DNA of 64,000 nt, from NCBI GenBank assembly GCA_963789075.1, contig CAWBJQ010000013.1, positions 380,566-444,565 of the forward strand, written 5' to 3'. Source of the stretch: DATATJ01 sp963789075. GTDB taxonomy: Bacteria > Acidobacteriota > Vicinamibacteria > Vicinamibacterales > CAVVIG01. Both the position numbers and the translations under genes were made by a program. Under the pieces are notes generated by a model. That model searched no databases and had not been told where the DNA came from. It saw nothing but the letters and a program-made list of their open reading frames with translations. Shown here in pieces: positions 48,246 to 57,416 of the stretch. Every line of letters starts with the position of its first letter. The stretch's first letter is position 1.

Positions 48246-49292
48246 ATGGCCGCCTCCCACCTGACGGCTCGCGTCGACATCGACGCCGGCGTCCGCACGT
48301 TCGCGGACGGCTTGCTGCTGGAGCTCGTGTCGGCGCTCCGCCAGACAGCCGCCGGCGATCTCGTCGGCTTGACATCGGCCGAACCTCGCGCCATCGAAAC
48401 CGATCTGGCTGCGTGGTGCCGTCTGACCGGTCATGCCATTGTGGCCAGGACAATCGAGCACGGCCGTGCGCGGTGGGTGATCAGACACGGCGCGGTCGAC
48501 GTCAGCGCGGAGGATGCGCGTCCGGTCGGCGAGCGCTTGTGGCTATACGTGAACTTCGACTGCAATCTGCAGTGCGACTACTGTTGCGTCCGGTCGTCAC
48601 CCGGCGCCGCGCGGCGCGCGCTCGGGATCGATGCCGTGCGGCGGATCGCCGCCGAGGCGCCGCCACTCGGTGTCCGCGCGTTCTTCGTCACCGGCGGCGA
48701 GCCGTTCCTCTTGCCTGACATTGACGATCTCATGCTCGCCCTCGCGGCTGCCGCGCCGGTCACGCTGTTGACCAACGGTATGCTCTTCCGCGGATCGCGT
48801 CTCGCAGCGCTGAGACGATTGCCGCGCGAACGCGTCACGCTGCAAGTCAGCCTGGACAGCCCGACGGCCGACCTTCACGACTTGCATCGGGGCCGGGGCG
48901 CATGGCAACGCGCGGTCGAAGGTATCGAGATCGCTCGCGGTGAAGGTTTCCGCGTCCGTCTGGCCGCGACCGTCGCCACCGACGAGGACGATCGCGCGAT
49001 CCGCGAATTTTTTGATCGCATGCGCGTCGCCCCGCAGGATCGCGTGGTGCGACGCGTCGCGCTGCGCGGGTTCGCGGCCGCTGGCGTCGCGGTCGGACGG
49101 CAGGATCTCGTTCCGGAGATCACGATTACGACCAACGGCGTGTACTGGCACCCGGTCGGCGCGGAAGACGAGGATCTGATCGTGACGCAAGAAATTTTTC
49201 CGCTGGCCGATGCCTTCCAGGCCATGCGGCAGAGTCTTGCGGACGAGCGAGCGCACCGCGACCGTCTCGCGTCGATTTTCTACTGCGCTTAG
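48246..49292 (+). CDS. Radical SAM protein with N-terminal TusA-like domain
   Basis: A 348-residue fusion. Residues about 8-75 are TusA/SirA-like (FADGLLLELVSALRQTAAGD, LAAWCRLTGHAIV), but the usual active cysteine before D-G-L-L-L-E is absent (FADG). Residues about 98-300 are a radical SAM domain with cluster motif C106-x3-C110-x2-C113 (CNLQCDYC, then a further Cys114), the SAM-binding FFVTGGEPFLLPD, and LTNGMLFRG and LQVSLDSPTADLHD. The chain ends with a Cys two residues from the C-terminus (IFYCA). Two transferases of the rSAM-associated families are divergent upstream. The reaction is unknown; a peptide or small-molecule modification with sulfur is one possibility. Confidence 0.8.
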   Translation: MAASHLTARVDIDAGVRTFADGLLLELVSALRQTAAGDLVGLTSAEPRAIETDLAAWCRLTGHAIVARTIEHGRARWVIRHGAVDVSAEDARPVGERLWLYVNFDCNLQCDYCCVRSSPGAARRALGIDAVRRIAAEAPPLGVRAFFVTGGEPFLLPDIDDLMLALAAAAPVTLLTNGMLFRGSRLAALRRLPRERVTLQVSLDSPTADLHDLHRGRGAWQRAVEGIEIARGEGFRVRLAATVATDEDDRAIREFFDRMRVAPQDRVVRRVALRGFAAAGVAVGRQDLVPEITITTNGVYWHPVGAEDEDLIVTQEIFPLADAFQAMRQSLADERAHRDRLASIFYCA

Positions 49293-49361
49293 AGAGCCGC
49301 AACGTAGCGCGAAGGCTTTAGCCGAGCGTCTCGTCGCGAACATCGATCTGAAAGCAGCATT

Positions 49362-50216
49362 TTAGATGCCGACCACCGCTCGCTGAAACAGGCCTTGCTC
49401 GGTGCACGCCTGCTGCAGCGACCCGTACCCGTTCACGTCGGCCCGGACCCATTGTTTCAGCCCTTCAGCTTCCAGAATCGGCCGATGCGCCGGATTGTCG
49501 AAGCTCATGGCCATTAGGGCTCTGACGAACCGTTGCTGCAGATCGGTGTCGAGATTCACCCGCGCCGTGAACATGCAATGGGAATACGGCGGCGACGTCC
49601 ATACCGCGGTGACGGCGCCGGCCGGCACGATCTGTTGCGCCTGGACGTTGGACCAGAACGGACTGCCGACAGCTCCCGCATCGGCGCGGCCGTCGAAGAC
49701 CGCACGGAGCACGTCGATCTCGCTGGTGCCGGTGTCTCCGTGCTTGCCGACATCCGTATTGAATCGAAGCGACTGGTAATCGCGGCCTTCGTCGAGGCCA
49801 TGCTGCCGGAGGAAATGAACCGGCAGGATCGCGGCGTGACCGCTGTCGCGGCTCCCGAGCGCCAGCGTCCGATTCTTCAGGTCGGCCAGGGACGCAACCG
49901 CGCCGCCCGTCGGGGCAATCACGACCGTCGTCCACCCGAGATCCGTGTCTCGCATCGCCAGCGGTGTGCAGGAATGGCCGCTCCATTCGCGCGCCTGCAG
50001 GAATGCCAGATTCGTGTTCCACGCAATGTCGATCCGCGGCGTCGGATCGCCTGGCGCCGCCAGCAGCGCCGCGACCTGCGCCTCGTATGTCTGGAACAAC
50101 ACGATTTCGACCGCCAGATGCGCATCGTCGTGGAAGATGCGGCGCATGCCTTCCCAAATGGTGACGACCTTGGGATCGTACGCGACAGCTCCGAGCCAGA
50201 GTGTCTGATCGGCCAT
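49362..50216 (-). CDS. PhnD/SsuA-like binding protein without signal peptide
   Basis: A 284-residue protein with the fold of phosphonate/sulfonate binding proteins: WLGAVAYDPKVVTIWEGMRR, IDIAWNTNLAFLQ, TTVVIAPTGGAVASLADLKN, SLRFNTDVGKHGDTGTSEID and VFDGRADAGAVGSPFWSNVQ. It starts ADQTLWLGA with no signal peptide, lipobox or N-terminal helix, so it should stay in the cytoplasm. No ABC permease or ATPase gene is adjacent. It follows the acyl-CoA dehydrogenase homologue by 24 bases on the same strand. An enzymatic or sensory use of the binding fold is more likely than transport. Confidence 0.75.
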   Translation of the reverse strand: MADQTLWLGAVAYDPKVVTIWEGMRRIFHDDAHLAVEIVLFQTYEAQVAALLAAPGDPTPRIDIAWNTNLAFLQAREWSGHSCTPLAMRDTDLGWTTVVIAPTGGAVASLADLKNRTLALGSRDSGHAAILPVHFLRQHGLDEGRDYQSLRFNTDVGKHGDTGTSEIDVLRAVFDGRADAGAVGSPFWSNVQAQQIVPAGAVTAVWTSPPYSHCMFTARVNLDTDLQQRFVRALMAMSFDNPAHRPILEAEGLKQWVRADVNGYGSLQQACTEQGLFQRAVVGI

Positions 50217-50240
50217 GATGACCCTCCGTCGACAATGCGC

Positions 50241-51389
50241 TCAGAAGAGCGGCAAGCCGAGCAACGCCTTACCGATGAAGTCGCGCAGGACATCAGTGGT
50301 CGGCGCCATCACGCTGCCGGCTTGCGCGTCTCGAAACAGTCGCTCGATGCCCTGCTGCCGCGAGAGCGCGGCGCCGCCGCAGGTTCTCATCGCAAGGCCC
50401 GTCACGCCGATCGCGGTTTCACAGGCCGCCGCCTTCACTTCCAGGACCCGCAGCATGGTCAACTCGCCGGGCGATTCCAGGTGATTCAGCGTATCGTCCA
50501 GACGCGCCGCCAAGCCGTCGGTCTCGATCTGCATCGTCGCCAGCTGGGCCCGCAGATTCGGAAGCGATTCGCCGAGCGTAACCCCAAGATGCTCGAATCG
50601 CGCGGATTTCAGATGCCGAATGGTTGCGGACACCGAGGATCGGCAGATGCCGAGCGACACGGCGGCCTGCCCGATGTTGAACAGCGGGAGCACGGTGTTC
50701 AGCATCGTCGCGAAGCCCATGCCGTCCTCGGTCAAACGCCGATCGGCCGACACGACGCAGCCGTCGAGGATGACAGGCGACGATGCGTTCGCGCGCAATC
50801 CGAGGCCGTCCCAGGGGGCCGATACCGTGACTCCGGACGATTTCGCGTCGACGAGGTAGAGCGTCGAATCAGTCGGTCCGGCGCTATTCGGCGCGAGCGC
50901 TGACGTGACGTAACTGTGGACGTGGCCGGCGCCGGTCACGAACGATTTGCGCGCGCTGATGCGCGCGCCGCTGCCGTTGAGACTGATCGCTCGCGAGACC
51001 GGAGCCCAGAAGTGACTGCGCGATCCGGCTTCGCTGAAGGCGAGCGTCGACAAATGATGGCCGCCGGCGATCTCGCCGAGCACCCGCTCGAGCGCGGGCG
51101 TGCGAGGCGCGGCCGCGATGGTCTGGGCCGCGAGCGTGTGCATCACGAAGACCATGGCCACGGACGCATCGGCCTCGGACAGCGCCGTGACGACGTCAGC
51201 GAAGGCGCGTGGCCCCAAGGCCACGCCGCCAACATCCGCCGGCAGCATCAGGCCGAGCAGGCCCGCGGCCCCCAGCGCATCGATCGCTTCCGAGGAAAAT
51301 CTTCCGAGCCGATCGTTCTCGGCCGCAGCGGTCGCGAGCGTCGATGAGGCGATGTCCTTCGCGAGGCGTAGAGCGGTGTCTGACGTCAT
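50241..51389 (-). CDS. Acyl-CoA dehydrogenase-family flavoprotein
   Basis: A 382-residue protein with the N-terminal helical, middle beta and C-terminal helical domains of the acyl-CoA dehydrogenase fold. ALGAAGLLGLMLPADVGGVA, FSEAGSRSHFWAPV (FAD/substrate loop), NGSGARISARKSFVTGAGHV and the C-terminal GLAMRTCGGAALSRQQGIER are recognisable. The end (MAPTTDVLRDFIGKALLGLP) lacks the usual YEGTxEIQR with the catalytic Glu, so it resembles the SfnB/DszC-like oxygenase or unknown branches rather than a beta-oxidation enzyme. Coupled with the PhnD-like gene; divergent from doxX. Confidence 0.8.
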   Translation of the reverse strand: MTSDTALRLAKDIASSTLATAAAENDRLGRFSSEAIDALGAAGLLGLMLPADVGGVALGPRAFADVVTALSEADASVAMVFVMHTLAAQTIAAAPRTPALERVLGEIAGGHHLSTLAFSEAGSRSHFWAPVSRAISLNGSGARISARKSFVTGAGHVHSYVTSALAPNSAGPTDSTLYLVDAKSSGVTVSAPWDGLGLRANASSPVILDGCVVSADRRLTEDGMGFATMLNTVLPLFNIGQAAVSLGICRSSVSATIRHLKSARFEHLGVTLGESLPNLRAQLATMQIETDGLAARLDDTLNHLESPGELTMLRVLEVKAAACETAIGVTGLAMRTCGGAALSRQQGIERLFRDAQAGSVMAPTTDVLRDFIGKALLGLPLF

Positions 51390-51580
51390 GAACGCTCCTT
51401 CGAACGCGTTTCGGTGAAAGGCGCCGCCCGAACGGCATTCTTTCCGATGCCGTCGGCGCAGTCAAACCGAGCAGGTGATGGGGCTCAGCGGGAACGCATG
51501 CGCCGAGTCATCGCCGAAAGAAAATAGTGTAGGCTCAAAGCCGCGCGCCTCGTTACACGCTCGTCCAGGAGGGTCAGGTC

Positions 51581-52081
51581 ATGGCTGATACAGCGTCCAT
51601 CCCTCACTCGTCTGCGGAGATCAGCGGCGCATCCGCTCAGCGCGGCCTCGCCCTCGCCCGCCTGGCAATCGGCTGCATGTTCATCTGGGTCTTTTTCGAA
51701 AACTACGGCAAGGGTCTGTACTCACCTGCCGGATACGCCGGCTTGATCACGTCGTACATCGATCACGGGCACGCGCCGGCCGCATGGAAGGCGGTGATGG
51801 CGTCAGCCGCGGCGAACGCCCGGATCGCCGCACCGCTGCAAGCCGTCGCGGAATTGGCGTTTGGCATATTGCTCACGGTCGGATTGTTCACGAGACCTGT
51901 CGCGCTTGCGGCGGGACTGTATCTGACAAGCCTCTGGATTTCGGAATGGGGAACCGCGTGGATCTGGGAGCTGCTCGTGCCGCTCTGGACGGCATTCGCG
52001 CTGTCGGTCGGGGGCGCCGGCCGACGATGGGGACTCGACGCACTGCTCGCCCGCAGGAACCCTGACTCGCTGCTCTGGTGA
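51581..52081 (+). CDS. DoxX/DoxD-type membrane protein
   Basis: A 166-residue protein with four predicted membrane helices: LALARLAIGCMFIWVFFENY, a second around APLQAVAELAFGILLTVGLF, a third around VALAAGLYLTSLWISEW and a fourth ELLVPLWTAFALSVGG. This is the DoxX/TQO small-subunit DoxD pattern. Archaeal DoxD is part of thiosulfate:quinone oxidoreductase; most bacterial DoxX proteins have no proven role. GGAGGG lies about 10 bases upstream of the ATG at 51581. It is divergent from the acyl-CoA dehydrogenase homologue. Confidence 0.8.
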   Translation: MADTASIPHSSAEISGASAQRGLALARLAIGCMFIWVFFENYGKGLYSPAGYAGLITSYIDHGHAPAAWKAVMASAAANARIAAPLQAVAELAFGILLTVGLFTRPVALAAGLYLTSLWISEWGTAWIWELLVPLWTAFALSVGGAGRRWGLDALLARRNPDSLLW

Positions 52082-52133
52082 TGCGCATCGCCGATCGTGT
52101 CCCCATCGAACAGCGTGCGGCCGGTCGCATTCA

Positions 52134-52203
52134 TCACGAAGTCACGGAGAACACGAAGATCACGAAGACCTCCGTGTACTCCGTGTTCTTCGTGTCTTCG
52201 TGA
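52134..52203. repeat. Long foldback repeat built from CACGAAG/CACGGAG units
   Basis: Left arm 52134-52167 and right arm 52170-52203 are 34-base inverted repeats with 28 of 34 positions matching and a two-base loop. Each arm is a chain of TCACGAAG, CACGGAG and AACACGAAG-like units, so the arms also contain short direct repeats. Most mismatches would be G-U pairs in RNA on one strand. It lies between the convergent doxX and exported-protein genes and could act as a bidirectional terminator. Its modular make-up suggests an interspersed REP-like family. Confidence 0.75.
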
Positions 52204-52279
52204 GAAAGGTCTTCGAACAAGAGCATCGTTCACATTCGGGAATATACCGAAACGCGTGGAGCTTCAGGCCCGCCAGTGC

Positions 52280-53011
52280 TCATTGCGCGTCCAGCCAGTT
52301 GTTCGAGCCGGTCAGCTTGACCGACACGTTCGAGAAGTAGATCCGCAGCGGCTTGCCGTCCGCCGTCCCGCGATGGTCCATTGAGATGAGGAGAGGGCCG
52401 GCCTTCTTGTAGTCGCTCCACGACGCGACGACGAGACTCGGCTTGTTCGGTCCACCACGGTGATAGATGAACTCCTGTACGCGATTATCGGGCCCGACGT
52501 AGAGCTCCCAGGTGTCACCGGGCGTGTAACCACCGTCCGACGGATACTTCACGAGGACCCGCCTGGCGGAACCGCTCCCCAGCGGCAGTTTGTGCATGCC
52601 CGCGTCTTCGACGGCGGCGCCGCTATCCCAGGCGACATGGAGCGGGAACAGCAGCCAATACTGATCGTTGATGAAGGCCGGATCGATTTCGTTCTTCACG
52701 GCCGAGGCTTCGTTCGCGAGCTGCGAACGCACGTAGGTCAGCTTGACCGGCTTGCCCGCCTTGTCTTTGCCCTCGAACGAGACGCGGTCTGCCTTCGGCT
52801 CCCAGACCCAGGCGTCAGACCGTTTGACCGCACCTAAATCCACATTCCAGGTGTAGCGGATGGCCTCGATCTGCCCGAACGAATCGAGACCATAGGCCTT
52901 GGCGATCTGGTCGGCAATCGGCGGCCGTTTCTGCGCCCAGGAGGTCGCGGCCACGACGAGCATCCCGAACGTCAGAAGACGGATTGTCGGTACACGGCTC
53001 GAATGCATCAT
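52280..53011 (-). CDS. Exported protein of unknown function
   Basis: A 243-residue protein with signal peptide (IRLLTFGMLVVAATSWAQ). The mature part (AKAYGLDSFGQIEAIRYTWN, WVWEPKADRVSFEGKDKAGK, INDQYWLLFPLHVAWDSGAA, PGDTWELYVGPDNRVQEFIY, WSDYKKAGPLLISMDHRGTA) looks like a single beta-rich domain related to outer-membrane lipoprotein-carrier folds, but I cannot name the family. Its ATG overlaps the stop of the upstream membrane glycosyltransferase as ATGA, so the two are translated together. Confidence 0.65.
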   Translation of the reverse strand: MMHSSRVPTIRLLTFGMLVVAATSWAQKRPPIADQIAKAYGLDSFGQIEAIRYTWNVDLGAVKRSDAWVWEPKADRVSFEGKDKAGKPVKLTYVRSQLANEASAVKNEIDPAFINDQYWLLFPLHVAWDSGAAVEDAGMHKLPLGSGSARRVLVKYPSDGGYTPGDTWELYVGPDNRVQEFIYHRGGPNKPSLVVASWSDYKKAGPLLISMDHRGTADGKPLRIYFSNVSVKLTGSNNWLDAQ

Positions 53012-54418
53012 GGCGGTCCTCCTCGCTGAATTGAGAGAACTGACGGCGTCGACCCGGAAACGGTGTCGTGCAACGAAGGTGCCGGCACACTCGTCATGTC
53101 AGGCGACTGTGCATCGCATTCGCGATGTGCAGGAGTCCCCGAGCGGCGACCGACTGACGACTCGCTGAGCCGGCGATACGCGATCAGAGCACCGGCCAGG
53201 GCGACGGATCCGTACTCCAGCAGCAGCACCCAGCCGGGAACCGACCACGGACGTCCCACCGTCCGCAAGTGCCAGACGACGTAAGTCGGGATGATGCTCA
53301 CCGTCCAGACGATGATCGGCAGCGTGGTCGCCGAGCGGAGGAACGGCAGCAGCCACAGCAGGTACCAGGGATAGACGACCGGTGCACACAAGAGCGATGC
53401 GGCCATCGGCCAGGCGAAGGCGTCCGACGACCACGCCGGAGTCGTCCTTCTGAAGTAGATCGCGGTCCCGAACCCGACGAGAACTGCCACCGCGACCAAA
53501 AGTTGCGGAGCCGCCAGACGCTCGAGCGCCGCGAACACTGGATCGTTGAAGCGGAAGTGCTGCACGTACGCGCCGAGCGATCCGATCGGGATCCGCCAGT
53601 GGTCGACAAACGGTACGTAGAGGCCGACGAGTACGAGTGCAGCCAGCGCGCTGTCGCGGAGACGAACGCGCCTCCAGAACAGCGGCAGCAGTACGATCGG
53701 AAGCAGCTTCACGGCAACGGCCAACGCGAATGTCACGGCCGCCGTCGCGCGCCAGCGTCGTCTGAGCGCCGCCGCGGACACGAGCAGCAGCAGCGCGCCG
53801 ACGATGTCGACGTGGCCGCTGCCGCGCCACCTCCGTCGCCAGCAGTGGATGCCAGGCGTACGCCAGCACCCAGTGCGCTCCCAGTGGACTCGAGCGCAAG
53901 GTATCGAGCAACACGAGCACGATCGCCAAATCGCACGCGACAAACGCGACTCTCAGGGCAAAAGTCGACTCGTGAATCGCGGTGACGACGCGGAAGAACA
54001 GCTGCGCGCCCGCCGGATACGGGCTCGGTACATCCGGGTTGTTCAGCGTGCGGGTCTCGGGCGTGTGCAACGTGCTGAGCGCGGGATTGCTCGGAACGGC
54101 GGTATAAGGGTCGTAGCCGAGCCGTTGCACGCGGCCGTCCCACACATATCGGTGGACGTCATCATCTGAACCCGGCGGCTTCAGTAGAAACGGGAGATGC
54201 CACACCGCAGCGAGGACGAGCCCGACGACGATCACGTGCTTCGGAAATCTCGGGGTCCGGAACAACTCGCGAATCGCGAGGAGGTACGCGATCCCGGCCA
54301 CGCCTAGAGGAATGATGAAGGGTTGGCCGGTGGTGCTGTCCCTCTGGGAGCAGATGACCAGCGCCACGAGGATGACGCCCCCGAGTATGTAGAGCCTGCG
54401 GGATGGGGTGAACCTCAC
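53008..54418 (-). CDS. GT-C type membrane glycosyltransferase (GT87-like, frameshifted)
   Basis: Two frames join near 53835, where an extra C breaks LLATEVA-GSGHVDIVGALL. The protein of about 470 residues has roughly 11 membrane helices. The first periplasmic loop holds the acidic motif GSDDDVHRYVWDGRVQRLGY, where GT-C enzymes bind the polyprenyl-phosphate sugar. Later loops have SPYPAGAQLFFRVVTAI and AAVTFALAVAVKLLPIVLLP. This pattern suits mannosyltransferases that use polyprenyl-phosphate mannose. The start (GTG 54418, or GTG 54451) is uncertain. It overlaps the downstream exported-protein gene by four bases. Confidence 0.72.
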
Positions 54419-54675
54419 ATAACCCCCGTGCAGACCGAGGCGGGTGGCCACGCACTTGCCCCCGCTCCGCCAACCAGCCCCGCCGTTCGTGGGGTTCGCT
54501 GGAGCAACACAGACGGTATCATACCGACGCCCACCCGAATACCTTTCAACCTTCTGTCACACGGAGCCGCTGCGTCTGGCTCGACCCTTCGACCCGATTC
54601 GCGGGCACGGGCGATGCTTGCGCCGCGCGGCCGCAGACCTGCGCGACGTTCAAGCCGTGAAGAAAGGCGCAAACG

Positions 54676-56124
54676 ATGCGAACGAGCGTACTGAAAACCG
54701 ATCGTGCGGCGAGCGATCCGACCGTTGGAGGAGGCAAGAAAGCGTGGCTGCTCTCGGCATCCGTACTGCTAACGCTGACGAGCACCATTTCCGTCCGAGC
54801 GCAAACCGGTCAACCTCCGTTCTCGCTCAACCTGGGAAGTGTCCCCTCTGGCGCAGCGACGACCGACGTTCGGCATCTCACCCTGCGGGACGCCGTCAAC
54901 ATGGCTCTGCGATACAACCTCGGCGTGATCGAAGGGGGAGAGAACAGCCGCGCCGCAGGCGCGCAGCGGCTGCGCGCCTTGAGCAACCTGCTGCCGCAAG
55001 TGAGCGTCGGCGTTTCCGGGAACCATGCGCAGGCAAACAAGGCAGCGCTCGGGATCACGACATCGCTCATCCCGAACGTCATCGGACCGTTCAGCTACAG
55101 CACGGCACAGGCGAGCCTCAGTCAGACCGTGCTGAGCGTCGAATCGATCCAAAGATTCCGGGCCGCGCGCACAGCGGAGGAGGCGGCCTCGCTCACCTAC
55201 GACGACACGCTCGACGTCGTCACGCTCATAGTCGGCAACGCCTACCTCCAGGTGATTGAAACCAGTTCACGCATCGAGGCCACCGAAGCGCAGGTGCGGA
55301 ATGCGCAGGCACTTTACGACCAGGCGGTCGACGCATTGGAAGCCGGCACGAGTCCGAAGATCGACGTGACGAGGACATCGGTCCAGCTTCACACCGAGCA
55401 GTACAACCTCAGCATTGCTCGCAACAACTTTGCGATCGCGAAGCTCAACCTCGCTCGCGCCATCGGACTGCCTCTCGGGCAACCGTTCGATCTCGCGGAC
55501 CGCGTGCCTTACGCCGACCTCGATCCGCAAAACATCGACGAAGCGCTCAGCAGCGCCTACCGCTCGCGAAGCGATTTCCGCGCCGCCCTTCGATCGGCGG
55601 AATCCGCCCGTCAAGAGCTGGCTGCCGCTCGCGCCCAACGCTATCCGGCGCTTGCGGTGAACGGCGATTACGGCCTCCAGGGGCCGACGTTCGGTCGCAC
55701 GGATAGCGTTTTCGCGGTCCAGGTGGCCGTCAACGTGCCGGTCTTCACCAGCGGACGGATTGAGAGCGACATCACGCAGGCCGAGGCATCGCTCCAGCAG
55801 CGGACAGCCGAGAGTGAGAACCTCCGCGGACAGATTGATTACGACGTTCGCACGGCCTTGTTGAATCTTCAGGCGGCGAAAGAACAGGTCGGTGTCGCCG
55901 CTCAAAACGTCGAACTGGCGAACGACAACCTCGCTCGGTCCAGGGAACGCTTCGCCGCGGGCGTCACGGACAGCGTCGAGGTCGTTCAGGCGCAGCAATC
56001 GGTGTCGAGCGCGAACGACCAGTACATTTCCGGCGTCTATAGCCACAATCTCGCGAAACTTCAGCTCGCGCGCGCACTGGGCGTCGCCCGAACCAGCTAC
56101 AGCCGCTACCTGACAGCGCAATGA
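54676..56124 (+). CDS. TolC-family outer-membrane channel
   Basis: An intact 482-residue channel protein with signal peptide (KAWLLSASVLLTLTSTISVR). Two repeats of the TolC fold are visible: LTLRDAVNMALRYNLGVIEG, QRLRALSNLLPQVSVGVSG, YLQVIETSSRIEATEAQVRN and EQYNLSIARNNFAIAKLNLA, then a second half with ALRSAESARQELAAARAQRY and VNVPVFTSGRIESDITQAEA. No lipobox is seen, unlike the NodT-type protein at 14-15.6 kb. First gene of a tripartite operon with a HlyD-type adaptor and a DHA2 pump, EmrAB-TolC style. Confidence 0.85.
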   Translation: MRTSVLKTDRAASDPTVGGGKKAWLLSASVLLTLTSTISVRAQTGQPPFSLNLGSVPSGAATTDVRHLTLRDAVNMALRYNLGVIEGGENSRAAGAQRLRALSNLLPQVSVGVSGNHAQANKAALGITTSLIPNVIGPFSYSTAQASLSQTVLSVESIQRFRAARTAEEAASLTYDDTLDVVTLIVGNAYLQVIETSSRIEATEAQVRNAQALYDQAVDALEAGTSPKIDVTRTSVQLHTEQYNLSIARNNFAIAKLNLARAIGLPLGQPFDLADRVPYADLDPQNIDEALSSAYRSRSDFRAALRSAESARQELAAARAQRYPALAVNGDYGLQGPTFGRTDSVFAVQVAVNVPVFTSGRIESDITQAEASLQQRTAESENLRGQIDYDVRTALLNLQAAKEQVGVAAQNVELANDNLARSRERFAAGVTDSVEVVQAQQSVSSANDQYISGVYSHNLAKLQLARALGVARTSYSRYLTAQ

Positions 56125-56139
56125 TGGGGAGGGGTTGCC

Positions 56140-57416
56140 GTGAGCGAAGAAAACCCTTCTGATTCGTCGGGCCGAGATCAGGACTCGCGCGCAGGTCAGG
56201 CGGCCGCACACGACACGGTGCCTGCACGCGCGATTCCGCCGCGACGGTACGCTCGCTCGAAGCTCGTCAGAGTACTCCTCGTGGCCGCGGTCGTGCTCCT
56301 GTGCGTGGTCGGCTTCTTCGTCTGGCGCTATCTCGCCAGCTACGAATCCACCGACGACGCGCAAGTGGATGCTCACCTGTATCCGGTCAGCGCTCGCGTG
56401 ACGGGCTACGTGATCAAGGTCAACGTGGACGACAACCAGTGGGTCCAGCAAGGGACGGTGCTGGTGGAAATCGATCCAAAAGACTACCAGGTTGCCGATC
56501 GACAAGGCGCAGGCCGATCTCGCCAATGCCGAGGCGACCGCGCAATCGCTCAATATCACCGTTCCTATCACCTCGGTGAACACGTCGAGCCAGTTGAACT
56601 TCTCCGCCTCAGACGTCGAGGACGCCAGCGCCGGCATCGTCGCGGCCGAGAAGCAACTCGCCGCCGCGCACGCGCAAGTGGAGCAGGCAGAGGCCAACAA
56701 CGTGAAGGCGCAGGACGATGTCCAACGCTACAAACGGCTGGTCGACAAGCAGAACGTTTCCGAGCAGACCTACGATCAGGCGGTGGCCGCGGCGAAAGCC
56801 GGCGCGGCGAGCGTGGCTGCTGCCCGCGCGAACGAGGCCGCTGCGTTGCAGGCGGTCGAGCAGGCGAGAAACCGGCTGTCGCAGGCCGAAGCCGACGCAT
56901 CGCACCGCGCAGACCGGACCTCAGCAGGTCGCATCGACCCGCGCTCGCGCGCTGTCCGCCGCAGCGGATGTGCAGCAGAAGCGCGCCTCGCTGCGAGCAG
57001 GCAGAGCTGAATCTCCAGTACACGAAGATCGTCGCGCCGGTCGCCGGTCAGGTGAACAAGACCGTCGTGGCCGGCATGAACGTCCAGCCGGGCCAACAGT
57101 TGCTGACGATCGTTCCACTCGACGAAGTCTGGATTACCGCCAACTTCAAGGAGACGCAGCTCAGACACATGCGGCCAGGACAGCGTGTCGATGCCTCGGT
57201 CGATTCGAGCGGCCGGACGTACCGCGGGCACATCGACAGCATTGGCGGAGCGACCGGCCCGCTCTTCAGTCGTGCTGCCACCGGAAAATGCGACGGGCAA
57301 CTACGTCAAGATCGTTCAGCGGATTCCCGTGAAGATCGTTCTCGAGCCCGGCCAGAACCGCGATCGTCAGCTTCGACCGGGCATGAGCGTCGTACCCACA
57401 GGTGTACCTGCGGTGA
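56140..57416 (+). CDS. HlyD/EmrA-type membrane-fusion protein (frameshifted)
   Basis: Starts at a GTG at 56140 after GGGGAGG, 15 bases after the TolC gene. One anchor helix (VRVLLVAAVVLLCVVGFFVW), the lipoyl half-motif TDDAQVDAHLYPVSARVTGY, a long coiled-coil hairpin (QLAAAHAQVEQAEANNVKAQ), the second half KIVAPVAGQVNKTVVAGMNV and barrel segment EVWITANFKETQLRHMRPGQ follow EmrA. Indels are inferred near 56490, 56905, 57000, 57290 and 57398. After the last one, the true end reads MSVVPTVYLR with TGA at 57414-57416, overlapping the pump start (GTGA). Read without correction, it appears fused to the pump. Confidence 0.8.
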
